Source: UBA668 sp040081465 (GTDB taxonomy: Bacteria; Actinomycetota; Acidimicrobiia; Acidimicrobiales; Ilumatobacteraceae). Taken from it: a DNA stretch of 64,000 bases. The DNA is taken from positions 1 through 64,000 of the forward strand of contig JBEBGL010000003.1 in assembly GCA_040081465.1 (NCBI GenBank). Reading direction: 5' to 3'. Under the pieces are notes generated by a model, which saw only the letters and a list, made by a program, of their open reading frames with translations, was not told the origin of the DNA and did no database searches. The position numbers and the translations under genes were made by a program. This document shows positions 1 through 7,954 of the stretch, one piece after another; position 1 is the stretch's first letter; the number at the start of each line of letters is the position of its first letter.

Positions 1-53
1 AGAGCGCAACAATCGCACTGTTGAGGCCAGGGGTTCGATTCCCCTCACCTCCA
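1..53 (+). tRNA. tRNA-Ala (CGC), 3' part only
   Basis: The 3' two thirds of a tRNA is visible; the 5' end lies before the window. Seen: D-stem 3' strand GAGC (2-5), anticodon stem CAACA (7-11) pairing with TGTTG (19-23), loop ATCGCAC (12-18) with T33 and anticodon CGC (14-16), a five-base variable loop, T-arm AGGGG/TTCGATT/CCCCT (29-45), acceptor strand CACCTCC (46-52) and discriminator A at 53. Anticodon CGC reads GCG (Ala). The acceptor 3' strand has T at position 70, as needed for the G3:U70 alanine identity pair, although base 3 is outside the window. CCA is not encoded. Confidence 0.9.
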
Positions 54-69
54 CCCGGTCGTATCGAGT

Positions 70-89
70 CCCTTCCCGCACGGGAGGGG
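70..89 (+). terminator. Hairpin after tRNA-Ala
   Basis: An 8-bp stem (70-77 with 82-89, one T-G wobble) closes a four-base loop 17 nt after the tRNA. No clear T tract follows. Its 3' arm GGGAGGGG is also a good Shine-Dalgarno for the GTG at 94, so the structure could both end the tRNA transcript and hide the ribosome site of the next gene. Confidence 0.45.
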
Positions 90-93
90 TCTT

Positions 94-993
94 GTGCGTT
101 TTACGCTGATCTTCGTCGCGCTGTCGTTGGCAGCGTGTTCCGACTCAACGGACTCCACGACCAAGGCAACGACAACGACGGTCGAAGCCGAGATCGTGAT
201 TCCGCCGGGCATCCTCGCCGCGATGCCGTTTCAGAACCGACTCGACGTAGCCAAGGACATCTTCCAGATGAAGCTGTACAACGGCACCGACGAAGACCTG
301 CCGGTCGTCGGCGTGCAGTTTGTGTGGGTGGGGATGACGACGCCCGTCTCCGACCGCGCCAACATGCTGATCGCTGGCGATCGACTGGATTACCCCGTTT
401 CGTTGGCACCGGCGACGTGCATAGGCGATGGCACGATCGACGATATGCCCGACCCGCAGGAGGCGCATGTGCGTGTGCTGCTGGCCGATGGCCGCGAACT
501 GCAGGCACCGGTGTTCGACGTGTTGCACTTTGCCCGCCGGTTGTACCTGACCGATTGTGAGCGCCAGTTCATCGGAACGCAGGTGGCAATCGAATGGGTC
601 GACCTGCACGAAGCGATGCTCGATGGGCGGCCAGTAACCGAAGGCAGTCTGCGGCTGACACGACTCGCTGGCGAGGGCGTGGTGACCGTGGCGTTGATTC
701 GTCCGACGATCATCTTTGGCTTCGAGGTTCTGGATTCCGCAGGCGACTTCGTAGCGGTGTTGCCCGAGGACGCCGATGCTGTCGACGTGCCGATTCGCTT
801 CATTGAGGGTCGCTGCGATGCGCACGCATCCGCGGAAGTGAGTCAGCCCTTCCAATTCACCGCCACGCTCGATTTGGGCGACGGGGTCGAGCGGACCTTC
901 GCGATGCCGATCCCGAAGGCCGATCAGATCCCGATGCGCGCCCGAGTAGAAGCCGGTTGCGAGTTCCTAGGACTTACTGGCGCGCTCGACTAG
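94..993 (+). CDS. Putative lipoprotein of unknown function
   Basis: A 299-aa protein that I do not recognise. It begins with a short lipoprotein signal peptide (hydrophobic LIFVALSL, then lipobox LAAC with the lipidated Cys near residue 15). A Thr/Ser-rich tether (STDSTTKATTTT) and a soluble domain without further membrane segments follow. It should be anchored to the outer face of the cytoplasmic membrane. The GTG start follows GGGAGGGG at 82-89 with 4 nt spacing. It lies just after tRNA-Ala on the same strand and converges with the dioxygenase-like lipoprotein gene 19 nt downstream. No catalytic motif is evident. Confidence 0.75.
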   Translation: MRFTLIFVALSLAACSDSTDSTTKATTTTVEAEIVIPPGILAAMPFQNRLDVAKDIFQMKLYNGTDEDLPVVGVQFVWVGMTTPVSDRANMLIAGDRLDYPVSLAPATCIGDGTIDDMPDPQEAHVRVLLADGRELQAPVFDVLHFARRLYLTDCERQFIGTQVAIEWVDLHEAMLDGRPVTEGSLRLTRLAGEGVVTVALIRPTIIFGFEVLDSAGDFVAVLPEDADAVDVPIRFIEGRCDAHASAEVSQPFQFTATLDLGDGVERTFAMPIPKADQIPMRARVEAGCEFLGLTGALD

Positions 994-1012
994 CCGCTGG
1001 CGGTGTCGTTAG

Positions 1013-1870
1013 CTAAACGGTGATAGTTAGTGCGGCGGTCCAGCCGCCGGCATTGCTGCCGGTCGCTATCGCGAGTTGTTGGTCCGAGCCGTCGCTGAAG
1101 ACGTTGTCCGAATCGAGCGAGACGCGACTCAAGTTGTCGACGCTGGTTTCGTATCCACTCGCCTCGTAGACCAAAGCGCACTCCGCTTCCGGCATTGCGA
1201 TCTGCGAGGTCGTGATCAGGTTGGCTGCGGCCAGCGCATCGTCGACGCTGGGATAAACCTCGAAGTGAATGTGTGGCCAGCGGCCGTCGTAGCACCCCGG
1301 CCAAATGGTCTGAAACGTGACGGTGCCGTTGGCATCCGCTTCGCCGACGCCGCGTAGGTAGTTGGCATCGGGTGCGGTGTACATCGAGTACAGGCCTTCC
1401 TTGTCGGCGTGCCAGAGGTAAACCGCACCTCCAGCAAGCGGCTGACAACCGTTCGAGTTGTCAAGCACCGTCAGCTTGATCGTCGTTGCGACTCCCTCGG
1501 CGATGCCGGTGTAGTCACCGAAGCTGCTGGTGATGTCGCTGCGCACAACGTTCGGATCGGCGAGCACGTCGGGTCCGTTAGAACCATCGCCAGGGAAGGG
1601 GCCGGCTGTCTCCGACGGCACCTCGGTAGTGCATTCCGCAGTGCCGGTAGTGTCGCCCGTGGTCGCGGTGGTGTCGCCGGTCGTGTCGCCGGTTGTATTG
1701 CTCGTCGAAGCACCCGTCGTGTCGGCAGCGTCCTTTGAAGAACCGCCGCAAGCGGCGAGGAAGGCAAGTGCGCTTCCGCCGGCGAGCAACTTCAGCGCCT
1801 GGCGACGTTGCACCATGCGCTCGATGTCGAAGGCAAGGCCGCGGTCGAAGTCCTCAAGTGGGTGATCCAT
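1013..1870 (-). CDS. Secreted intradiol ring-cleavage dioxygenase-like lipoprotein
   Basis: This protein resembles the catalytic subunits of intradiol (protocatechuate 3,4- / catechol 1,2-) dioxygenases, which open catechol rings with Fe(III). Using ATG 1870 (285 aa), the likely Fe ligands are Tyr161 (in GLYSMY), Tyr194 (PGCYDGRW), His200 and His202 (PHIHF), the family's 2-Tyr/2-His set. The N-terminus carries a twin-arginine-like signal (RRQALKLLAGG) ending in lipobox LAAC (Cys41), then a low-complexity Thr/Gly/Asp linker. That predicts Tat export and lipid anchoring. Intradiol enzymes are usually cytoplasmic; exported versions are known, with poorly defined substrates. A TTG two codons upstream (1876) is an alternative start. 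GGAC and a TAGCGT hexamer at 1903-1908 lie upstream. Confidence 0.8.
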   Translation of the reverse strand: MDHPLEDFDRGLAFDIERMVQRRQALKLLAGGSALAFLAACGGSSKDAADTTGASTSNTTGDTTGDTTATTGDTTGTAECTTEVPSETAGPFPGDGSNGPDVLADPNVVRSDITSSFGDYTGIAEGVATTIKLTVLDNSNGCQPLAGGAVYLWHADKEGLYSMYTAPDANYLRGVGEADANGTVTFQTIWPGCYDGRWPHIHFEVYPSVDDALAAANLITTSQIAMPEAECALVYEASGYETSVDNLSRVSLDSDNVFSDGSDQQLAIATGSNAGGWTAALTITV

Positions 1871-1902
1871 GTTCAAGTCCTTTGTGCGTGGGAGTGGCGC
1901 TC

Positions 1903-1908
1903 ACGCTA
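1903..1908 (-). promoter_or_regulatory. -10-like TAGCGT for the dioxygenase gene
   Basis: TAnnnT hexamer about 32 nt before ATG 1870, leaving a short leader that contains GGAC. Unlike most first genes here, this transcript would have a leader. Confidence 0.35.
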
Positions 1909-1952
1909 TTCGCCCTGTGTTGTGCGAGATGTGCGGCAGGTAAGAGGCTGGT

Positions 1953-2444
1953 GTGAACACTGTCGTTAGCGTCGGTGTTGTGAAGCACTCAGCGTTCTTG
2001 GCGATCGGAAGCAATCTTGGCGACCGCGAGTACTACCTGCGCCTCGCGGTGAACGAAATCGGTGGCGTAGTGGCGATGTCGCAGGTTTTCGAGACCGAGC
2101 CGATCGGCGGTCCCGACGACCAAGGCGCCTACCTCAACATGGTGGTCAAGGTAGAAACGCTGCTCGATCCGCACGCGCTGATGCATCACTGCCAACGCAT
2201 CGAGGAAGACGCGCTGCGCCAACGGGTTGTGTACTGGGGCCCACGAACGCTCGATGTCGACATTCTCTTCTACGACGATCTACGCATCGACAGTGAGACG
2301 CTCACCATTCCGCACCCTCGAGCGTCTGAGCGGCGATTCGTGTTGGCGCCGCTTAGCGAGATCGCACCCGAACTATGCCCTGCCGGTTGGGAAGTGGACT
2401 TACCGCCTGAGGAAATCACTCCTCGTGGCCAGTTGCGGCTGTGA
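1953..2444 (+). CDS. folK: 2-amino-4-hydroxy-6-hydroxymethyldihydropteridine diphosphokinase
   Basis: FolK transfers pyrophosphate from ATP to 6-hydroxymethyl-7,8-dihydropterin, the step before dihydropteroate synthase in folate synthesis. The 163-aa length is normal. Visible motifs are the N-terminal AFLAIGSNLGDR, the FETEPIGGPDDQGAYLN block, and the HPPK signature WGPRTLDVDILFYDD with its two catalytic Mg-binding Asp residues, followed by PHPRASERRFVLAPLSEI. The GTG start at 1953 has AAGAGG five bases upstream. The gene is not joined to folB or a canonical folP. Its 3' end overlaps the end of the convergent FolP-like gene by 29 nt. Confidence 0.93.
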   Translation: MNTVVSVGVVKHSAFLAIGSNLGDREYYLRLAVNEIGGVVAMSQVFETEPIGGPDDQGAYLNMVVKVETLLDPHALMHHCQRIEEDALRQRVVYWGPRTLDVDILFYDDLRIDSETLTIPHPRASERRFVLAPLSEIAPELCPAGWEVDLPPEEITPRGQLRL

Positions 2445-3210
2445 GTCGACGTTCGAACGAACGAACCTTCGCCGGATAGTGAGCTCGCCCGAACTCGGGC
2501 CGCGCTCTGATCACGATCTCGAGCAATTCGTCGTGCTGCTCGGTCTCTTTCCACGGCAGCGCGATGTACAACGGCAAGTCGAACACTCGCATCGAGTCGA
2601 GATGGCTGTACACACGCTTCTGGTACAGATAGCGCTCATCCCACGCCCAGTTCGACGGTGCGAAGCCGGTGCCAGGGTCGAGCACGCAACGATGGCGCAG
2701 GCCGTAGCGGTCGGCGTCGCGCAGCCTCTCGTCGAAGAACTCGACGATCGCGTCAACCGGATCGCGTCGCACCATCTCCATCGCCCGCGGGTTGAGCCCA
2801 CTAAGAAACGGAACGATGATCGGCACATCGAAGTCGGTCGCGACTTGCCACATCTCGTCGGCCTGCATGCCGTCAGCCGCGTTGATCACCGTCGCACCGG
2901 CCTGCAGCGCACGGCGAAGTACTTGCGGCCGCCAGGTGTCGACACTCAACGGCACATTTAGTTGGGCAAGCGCGGGGACTAGATCGCGCATGCGCTCCCA
3001 CTCGGCCTCCCACGGCACAACGCGTGCGGCATCGGTACTGCCCTGGCCGCCCAGGTCGAGACCGTTCGCACCATCGGCCAACAACTGTCGCGCCCGCGAC
3101 AGAGCTTGTGTAGGCGTCGATACGATCGAATCGGTGTTCAGTGAGTCGGGACTGGCATTAATGACCCCGTACAAGAACATCTCGTTCGATCCCATTTCGT
3201 TCAACGGCAT
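2416..3210 (-). CDS. Dihydropteroate synthase-like protein, active site altered
   Basis: The 264-aa product has the TIM-barrel layout of dihydropteroate synthase: GVINASPDSLNTD (loop 1), ADGANGLDLGGQGST (normally DxGGESTRPG), PLSVDTWRPQVLRRAL and CVLDPGTGF. Several catalytic positions differ from working enzymes: the usual IND after the SVDT strand is INAADG, the MH pair is PFLSG, the SRK motif is replaced by ALPWKE, and no C-terminal RxH is seen. It therefore may not make dihydropteroate. In Mycobacterium tuberculosis the non-canonical folP2 is also beside gpgS, as here. ATG 3210 is chosen because TATCCT lies 8 nt upstream; longer versions run into gpgS antisense sequence. ATGs at 3195 and 3180 are alternatives. 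Confidence 0.75.
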   Translation of the reverse strand: MPLNEMGSNEMFLYGVINASPDSLNTDSIVSTPTQALSRARQLLADGANGLDLGGQGSTDAARVVPWEAEWERMRDLVPALAQLNVPLSVDTWRPQVLRRALQAGATVINAADGMQADEMWQVATDFDVPIIVPFLSGLNPRAMEMVRRDPVDAIVEFFDERLRDADRYGLRHRCVLDPGTGFAPSNWAWDERYLYQKRVYSHLDSMRVFDLPLYIALPWKETEQHDELLEIVIRARPEFGRAHYPAKVRSFERRLTAATGHEE

Positions 3211-3218
3211 AGATGCGG

Positions 3219-3226
3219 AGGATACT
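3219..3226. promoter_or_regulatory. Overlapping bidirectional -10 element (folP-like / gpgS)
   Basis: The octamer AGGATACT reads TATCCT on the minus strand (8 nt before ATG 3210) and GATACT on the plus strand (8 nt before ATG 3235). One near-palindromic -10 seems to serve two divergent leaderless transcripts. Only 24 bp separate the two start codons. Confidence 0.6.
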
Positions 3227-3234
3227 GACCGACG

Positions 3235-4116
3235 ATGAAGTCGATGATTCGGTCGTTCGAATTGGGTGAGTGCACCACTGAGAGCGTCGTCGCCGCCAAG
3301 GCGGGGCGCACAGTCTCGCTGTGCATTCCGTGCCGCGACGAAGCGGCAACAATCGGTCCGCTGGTTTCTGCGATCCGCCACGAACTGATCGAGCGTGCGC
3401 CGCTTGTCGACGAGTTGATCGTTCTCGACGATCGCAGCACTGACGAGACAGCTGCGGTCGCTGCGAGTGCCGGCGCAACCGTCGTGCCGATTGACGAGAT
3501 GCACGCGCGCTTTGGCGAAGGCCACGGCAAAGGCAATGCGCTGTGGGCGAGCCTCGCGGCTAGCACCGGCGACTTTGTTGTGTGGCTCGACGGCGACATC
3601 ACCAGCTTCGAACCGCACTGGATCTCGCGTCTACTTGCCCCGATGCTGGACGATGACTCCGTCGCGTTGGTCAAGGCAGTGTCGCATCGGCCGACGCAGA
3701 TGGGCGGCGGTGGGCGAACGACCGAACTGGTTACTCGGCCGCTGTTGTCGTTGTACTACCCAGAACTCACCGGTCTTCACCAACCACTCGCTGGCGAGTA
3801 CGCCGGCCGTCGGGATGTGCTCGAACAATTGCCGTTTGTGCAGGGGTGGGGAGTCGAGATCGCAATGTTGATCGACCTCGCTCGGCTGCACGGCCCCGGC
3901 TCGATCGCGCAAGTCGATGTCGGGACGCGCGAGCACCGCCATCGTTCCCTGCATGCGTTGTCGGTGCAGGCGGCCGAAGTGATGGCGACGATGCTCGCCC
4001 GCGTTCCCGACGGCAGCCTGCTCGTGCATGATGCGCCAGCCCTGCGCCGCGCCGACGGCTCGGTAGTCCCCCTAAATCTCTCCGAGCGCCCACCACTTGC
4101 GTGGCTGACGAAGTAG
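3235..4116 (+). CDS. gpgS: Glucosyl-3-phosphoglycerate synthase
   Basis: A GT81-family glycosyltransferase that moves glucose from a nucleotide sugar to 3-phosphoglycerate, the first step toward glucosylglycerate and mycobacterial-type methylglucose lipopolysaccharides. The 293-aa protein has the GT-A fold start VSLCIPCRDEAATIG, the LIVLDDRSTDET block, a metal-binding DGD (residues 119-121), GRTTELVTRPLL, PLAGEYAGRRD, GWGVEIAMLID and GTREHRHR, all matching GpgS in order. The start is ATG 3235 with GATACT 8 nt upstream; GGAGG at 3217-3221 is rather far for a ribosome site, so a leaderless transcript is favoured. It is divergent from the FolP-like gene and ends 2 nt before the convergent hrpA stop. 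Confidence 0.9.
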   Translation: MKSMIRSFELGECTTESVVAAKAGRTVSLCIPCRDEAATIGPLVSAIRHELIERAPLVDELIVLDDRSTDETAAVAASAGATVVPIDEMHARFGEGHGKGNALWASLAASTGDFVVWLDGDITSFEPHWISRLLAPMLDDDSVALVKAVSHRPTQMGGGGRTTELVTRPLLSLYYPELTGLHQPLAGEYAGRRDVLEQLPFVQGWGVEIAMLIDLARLHGPGSIAQVDVGTREHRHRSLHALSVQAAEVMATMLARVPDGSLLVHDAPALRRADGSVVPLNLSERPPLAWLTK

Positions 4117-4118
4117 CG

Positions 4119-7100
4119 CTAGCCGCCTTGGGCTGCTAACTCCTTGGTGACTCTTTGGATGCTCACCGATCTTGCTGTGCCCAACTGCTGGGCAAACAGG
4201 CTCACGCGTAACTCCTCAAGCTGCCAGCCGAGTTCGATCACAGCTGGCGTGATCTCGTCGTGGTCGAGTCGCCGCAACAGCGCCACGTAGCGATGTTCCA
4301 GCGCGGCGATCGAGCGCAGCGTCGTTGCATCACGAGTCGGGTTCTCGGGCAGCTTGTTCAGCCGATGGTCGATGCCCTTCACGTAGCGCAAGAGATCGCC
4401 GAGGCGACCAACACCGGACGCAGTAACGAAGCCTGGTCGTAGCAGGCGACCGAGTTGTCGGCGAGCGTCGTCGGCGCCAGCCGCCACGGCTGGTGCGACC
4501 AGTCGATCGAGGCGTTCATTGACTGCATTCGCAGCATCGACCACAGCGCACGCATCGCGTAGTGCAGTCGCCGCGACATCGGCGAGCTGTTCATGCGCGA
4601 CGGCGACCAGTTGATCGAAAGCAGTAGCCGTGTAGGGCAAGTCACCGAAGTTGGCGATCACTCGATCGGCAGCTGCAGTCAGGCAATCATCGGCGAGTTG
4701 CTCGATCGACACTGCCCGAAAGCGAGCGACAGCGAGACGCGAAGCACTGGTGACGTCGCGTTCGATGGCACGCTTCGATACTGGCGTCGCCAGCAGCATC
4801 AGTCGCCGCACGCCGTTGCGCATGACCTTTGCCTGCAGGTCCGGTGTCGTGAAGACTCGAATGCTGACGCTCGCGCCGTCGTCGAGTAGCGCCGGATATC
4901 CACGAACCGGCACATCGGCCCTCATGGTTGTCACCTCGCGATCTAGTTCGCCGAAGTCCCACTTCGTGATTCCCGTGCGTTCCTCGATCGGCGCTTGACG
5001 GGCGATCGAGACTCGCATTCGCTGGATTAGCTGTTTGCGTAGTGCGAGCAAGTCCTTGCCTACCGCAAGCGGATCGCCCTGCTCGTCGTCAATCGCGAAT
5101 GTGACGCGCAAATGTGGCGGCGCCTTCTCGACATCGAACGCATCTGGCGGCACATCGATGCCGGTCGCGTCGCGCACGGTTGTCGTCAGCGCAGCGGCCA
5201 ACGTCGTACCAGCTTCCCAATCGCCCGGATTGCCGATAGCCCCAACCACCCGCTCGATCACGTCGGCCATCGGCACCAGTTCTCGCCGGTAATCCTTCGG
5301 CAGCGACTTCAGAACTGCACCGATGAGTTCCGCCCGAAAGCCCAGCACTCCCCAGTCGAAGCCGACGGGTTCGATCTGATTCAGCGCGGCGAGCGGCACA
5401 TGCACAGTTGCACCGTCGAGAGCCGAGCCGGGGTCGAAGCGATACGTGATCGCGAGATCGAGCGCACTGTGCTTCCACACGGTTGGAAAGTCTTCGTCGC
5501 TGATCGGATTGTTGATGAAGTGCTCGAGCTTCATCGTCAGCAGCTCTGGCTGCTGCGTGCGTTCGCGCTTCCACCAGCGGTCGAAGTGACGGGTACTGAC
5601 CACCTGCGCGCCAACTCGTTGGTTGTAAAACTGGAAGACGGCCTCTTCGTCGATCAGATCGACGCGACGAACACGTTCGCCCCACCCCTTCAGGTCGGCG
5701 AGGAAGCGTTGGTTGTGTGCCCAGAATGCGTGATGCGGTGTCCAGTCGCCCTCCACGAGCGCACAGCGAATGAACAGCTCGCGAGCCTCGACTGGGTTGA
5801 CGCGGTCGTAACCAATCGTGCGACCCGACACGATCGGCAGCCCATACAACGACACGCGCTCGATACACACCGCGGCGCCGCGCTGTGAGTCCCAATACGG
5901 TTCCCCGTACGAATACTTGGCGAGGTGACCGCCCAGCTTCTCTGCCCACTCGGGCTGGACGGCCGCGACCATTCGACCCCAAAGCCGATTGGTCTCGACC
6001 AACTCGGCGGCGATCACCCATCGCGGCAACAGCTTGCCCACGACAGAGCCTTGCCCGATCATGAACTTCGAGCCGTGCGCACCGCGATATTCGCGGCCGC
6101 TGCTCTCACGAGTTGCGCCATCACGAAAACCGAGATGACTCAGCAGTCCGGCGAGCAACGCCTGGTGAACTCGATCGGGATGCCCGGCAGTAACGCCGGA
6201 TGGATCGAAACCTTGGCGAATACCGATTTGCCCAGCGACCTGACGTAGTTGGCTGAACAGGTCTTGCCACTCGCGCACGCGAAGGTAGTTAAAGAACTCG
6301 GTTCGGCACAGTTTGCGAAACTGGCTGCTACTTAGCGCGTGTTGCCGCTCGCGCAGGTAGTCCCACAGTTTGACGAGCGTCAGGAAATCGCTACCTGCGA
6401 CGTCGAAGCGTCGATGTGACTCGTCCGCTGCGTCGCGGTTCTCGATCGGTCGCTCGCGCGGATCTTGAATGCTGAGTACGGCAGCAATGATGGTCACCTC
6501 GCGAACACATCCGTGGCGTGAGGCTTCCAACACCATGCGACCCAGTCGCGGGTCGACCGGTAGTCGCGCCAACTGTTCGCCGATGGGAGTCAATTGCGCG
6601 CCGCCAGGCTCGGCGCCTGGCTGAATGGCTCCGAGTTCCTCAAGCAATGCGAACCCATCGCGCACCGACCGTGAATCGGGTGGATCTAGGAACGGGAAGG
6701 CAGCGACGTCGCCAAGACCGAGTGCAGTCATCTGCAAGATGACCGAAGCAAGGTTGGTGCGCAAGATCTCGGGTTCGCTGAACTCGGGGCGGCCATCAAA
6801 GTCTTCTTCGTCGTATAGCCGAATGCAGACACCCGGCGCAACGCGCCCGCAGCGCCCGGCACGCTGGTTCGCTGACGCTTGCGACACTGGCTCGATCGGC
6901 AGCCGTTGCACTTTCAAACGATGGCTGTAGCGAGACATTCGTACTGATCCCGCGTCAATCACATACCTCACTCCGGGAACGGTCAGCGATGTCTCGGCGA
7001 TGTTGGTGCTTAGTACGACTCGACGCTCGATGTGTGGCTGCCAGATGCGATGTTGTTCGACGGCAGAAAGTCGCGCATACAGCGGAAACACCGTCGTCGA

Positions 7101-7874
7101 TCGCGCGTGACCAGATCGAGCCGCGAAGTGCCGCCGCAGGGCGTCGGCCGTGTCGTGGATCTCTCGCTCGCCGGAGAGGAACACGAGCACGTCGCCGTCG
7201 CCTTCCTTCTCCAACTCGTCGAGCCCATCGACGACCGCCTGCACCTGATCGCTGTCGGTCGCAAGTGGCCGATAGCGCAACTCGACTGGGTAGGTACGCC
7301 CCGTAACTTCGATGACAGGTGCTGCGTGTCCGCCAGGATCCGCGAAGTGTTCGCTGAAACGCTTCGTGTCGATGGTTGCTGAAGTAACGATCACCTTCAG
7401 ATCGGGACGCTTCGGCAACAGTTGCGCGAGGTAGCCGAGCAGGAAGTCGATGTTCAAGCTGCGTTCGTGCGCTTCGTCGATAATCAGTGTGTCGTATCTG
7501 CGCAGCATCCGATCGCGCTGAATCTCGGCGAGCAGAATGCCGTCGGTCATCACCTTCACCAACGTGTTCTCGCCAACGGTGTCGGTGAAGCGAACGGTGT
7601 AACCGATTGTCTCACCCAGCTGGGTGCCAAGCTCGTCGGCAATTCGCTCTGCGATTGTGCGAGCCGCAACGCGTCGTGGCTGCGTATGACCAATCAGCCC
7701 GTCAACACCACGACCCAATTCCAAGCACAACTTCGGAAGTTGCGTGCTCTTACCGGAACCGGTCTCGCCGGCAACGATGACGACCTGATGGTCGCGGATC
7801 GCGGCTAGCAGGTCGTCTCGGCGAGCGGCGAGCGGCAACTCTGCGGGACACGCCAATTTACCGTCGGCGCGCAA
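4119..7874 (-). CDS. hrpA: ATP-dependent RNA helicase HrpA
   Basis: A DEAH-box RNA helicase of 1251 aa, close to the usual 1300. Motifs in order: Walker A GETGSGKST (about 36-44), TQPRRVAARTIAERIADE, DEAH (133-136), SAT (165-167), VFLSGEREI, TNIAETSLTVPGVRYVID and motif VI QRAGRCGR, then the helicase-associated and long HrpA-specific C-terminal domains. HrpA helps rescue stalled ribosomes in other bacteria. The start is unusual. The most upstream standard codon in the frame is TTG 7874, and the homologous stretch (KAALERRAATVELLRADG) continues another dozen residues upstream without ATG, GTG or TTG before a TGA. The true start may therefore be CTG 7877 or another codon, or the N-terminus is shortened. 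It is 80 nt downstream of the FAS1 gene on the same strand. Confidence 0.93.
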   Translation of the reverse strand: MRADGKLACPAELPLAARRDDLLAAIRDHQVVIVAGETGSGKSTQLPKLCLELGRGVDGLIGHTQPRRVAARTIAERIADELGTQLGETIGYTVRFTDTVGENTLVKVMTDGILLAEIQRDRMLRRYDTLIIDEAHERSLNIDFLLGYLAQLLPKRPDLKVIVTSATIDTKRFSEHFADPGGHAAPVIEVTGRTYPVELRYRPLATDSDQVQAVVDGLDELEKEGDGDVLVFLSGEREIHDTADALRRHFAARSGHARSTTVFPLYARLSAVEQHRIWQPHIERRVVLSTNIAETSLTVPGVRYVIDAGSVRMSRYSHRLKVQRLPIEPVSQASANQRAGRCGRVAPGVCIRLYDEEDFDGRPEFSEPEILRTNLASVILQMTALGLGDVAAFPFLDPPDSRSVRDGFALLEELGAIQPGAEPGGAQLTPIGEQLARLPVDPRLGRMVLEASRHGCVREVTIIAAVLSIQDPRERPIENRDAADESHRRFDVAGSDFLTLVKLWDYLRERQHALSSSQFRKLCRTEFFNYLRVREWQDLFSQLRQVAGQIGIRQGFDPSGVTAGHPDRVHQALLAGLLSHLGFRDGATRESSGREYRGAHGSKFMIGQGSVVGKLLPRWVIAAELVETNRLWGRMVAAVQPEWAEKLGGHLAKYSYGEPYWDSQRGAAVCIERVSLYGLPIVSGRTIGYDRVNPVEARELFIRCALVEGDWTPHHAFWAHNQRFLADLKGWGERVRRVDLIDEEAVFQFYNQRVGAQVVSTRHFDRWWKRERTQQPELLTMKLEHFINNPISDEDFPTVWKHSALDLAITYRFDPGSALDGATVHVPLAALNQIEPVGFDWGVLGFRAELIGAVLKSLPKDYRRELVPMADVIERVVGAIGNPGDWEAGTTLAAALTTTVRDATGIDVPPDAFDVEKAPPHLRVTFAIDDEQGDPLAVGKDLLALRKQLIQRMRVSIARQAPIEERTGITKWDFGELDREVTTMRADVPVRGYPALLDDGASVSIRVFTTPDLQAKVMRNGVRRLMLLATPVSKRAIERDVTSASRLAVARFRAVSIEQLADDCLTAAADRVIANFGDLPYTATAFDQLVAVAHEQLADVAATALRDACAVVDAANAVNERLDRLVAPAVAAGADDARRQLGRLLRPGFVTASGVGRLGDLLRYVKGIDHRLNKLPENPTRDATTLRSIAALEHRYVALLRRLDHDEITPAVIELGWQLEELRVSLFAQQLGTARSVSIQRVTKELAAQGG

Positions 7875-7929
7875 CAGCTCGACTGTTGCAGCTCTACGTT
7901 CGAGCGCGGCCTTGCGGGTCTCGGTCTTG

Positions 7930-7942
7930 ATACTTCAAGTAT
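7930..7942. repeat. 13-bp perfect palindrome ahead of hrpA
   Basis: ATACTT-C-AAGTAT lies in the 80-nt gap between the FAS1 stop and hrpA. It could be an operator or part of the hrpA promoter (TACTTG on the minus strand). The remainder of the gap shows nothing recognisable. Confidence 0.35.
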
Positions 7943-7954
7943 TGCGGCGCAGTG

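Noticed and set aside
21..560. Open frame overlapping tRNA-Ala and the first lipoprotein
   Set aside because: It includes tRNA sequence and an Arg-rich translation; the lipoprotein frame has a signal peptide and lipobox.
3211..3618. 136-codon N-terminal extension of the FolP-like reading frame
   Set aside because: It is antisense to gpgS, lacks similarity to the family, and lies upstream of the predicted leaderless promoter at 3219-3226.
5112..6021. Long open frames overlapping hrpA (258 and 310 codons)
   Set aside because: Arg/His-rich translations typical of wrong frames in GC-rich DNA; hrpA is continuous there.
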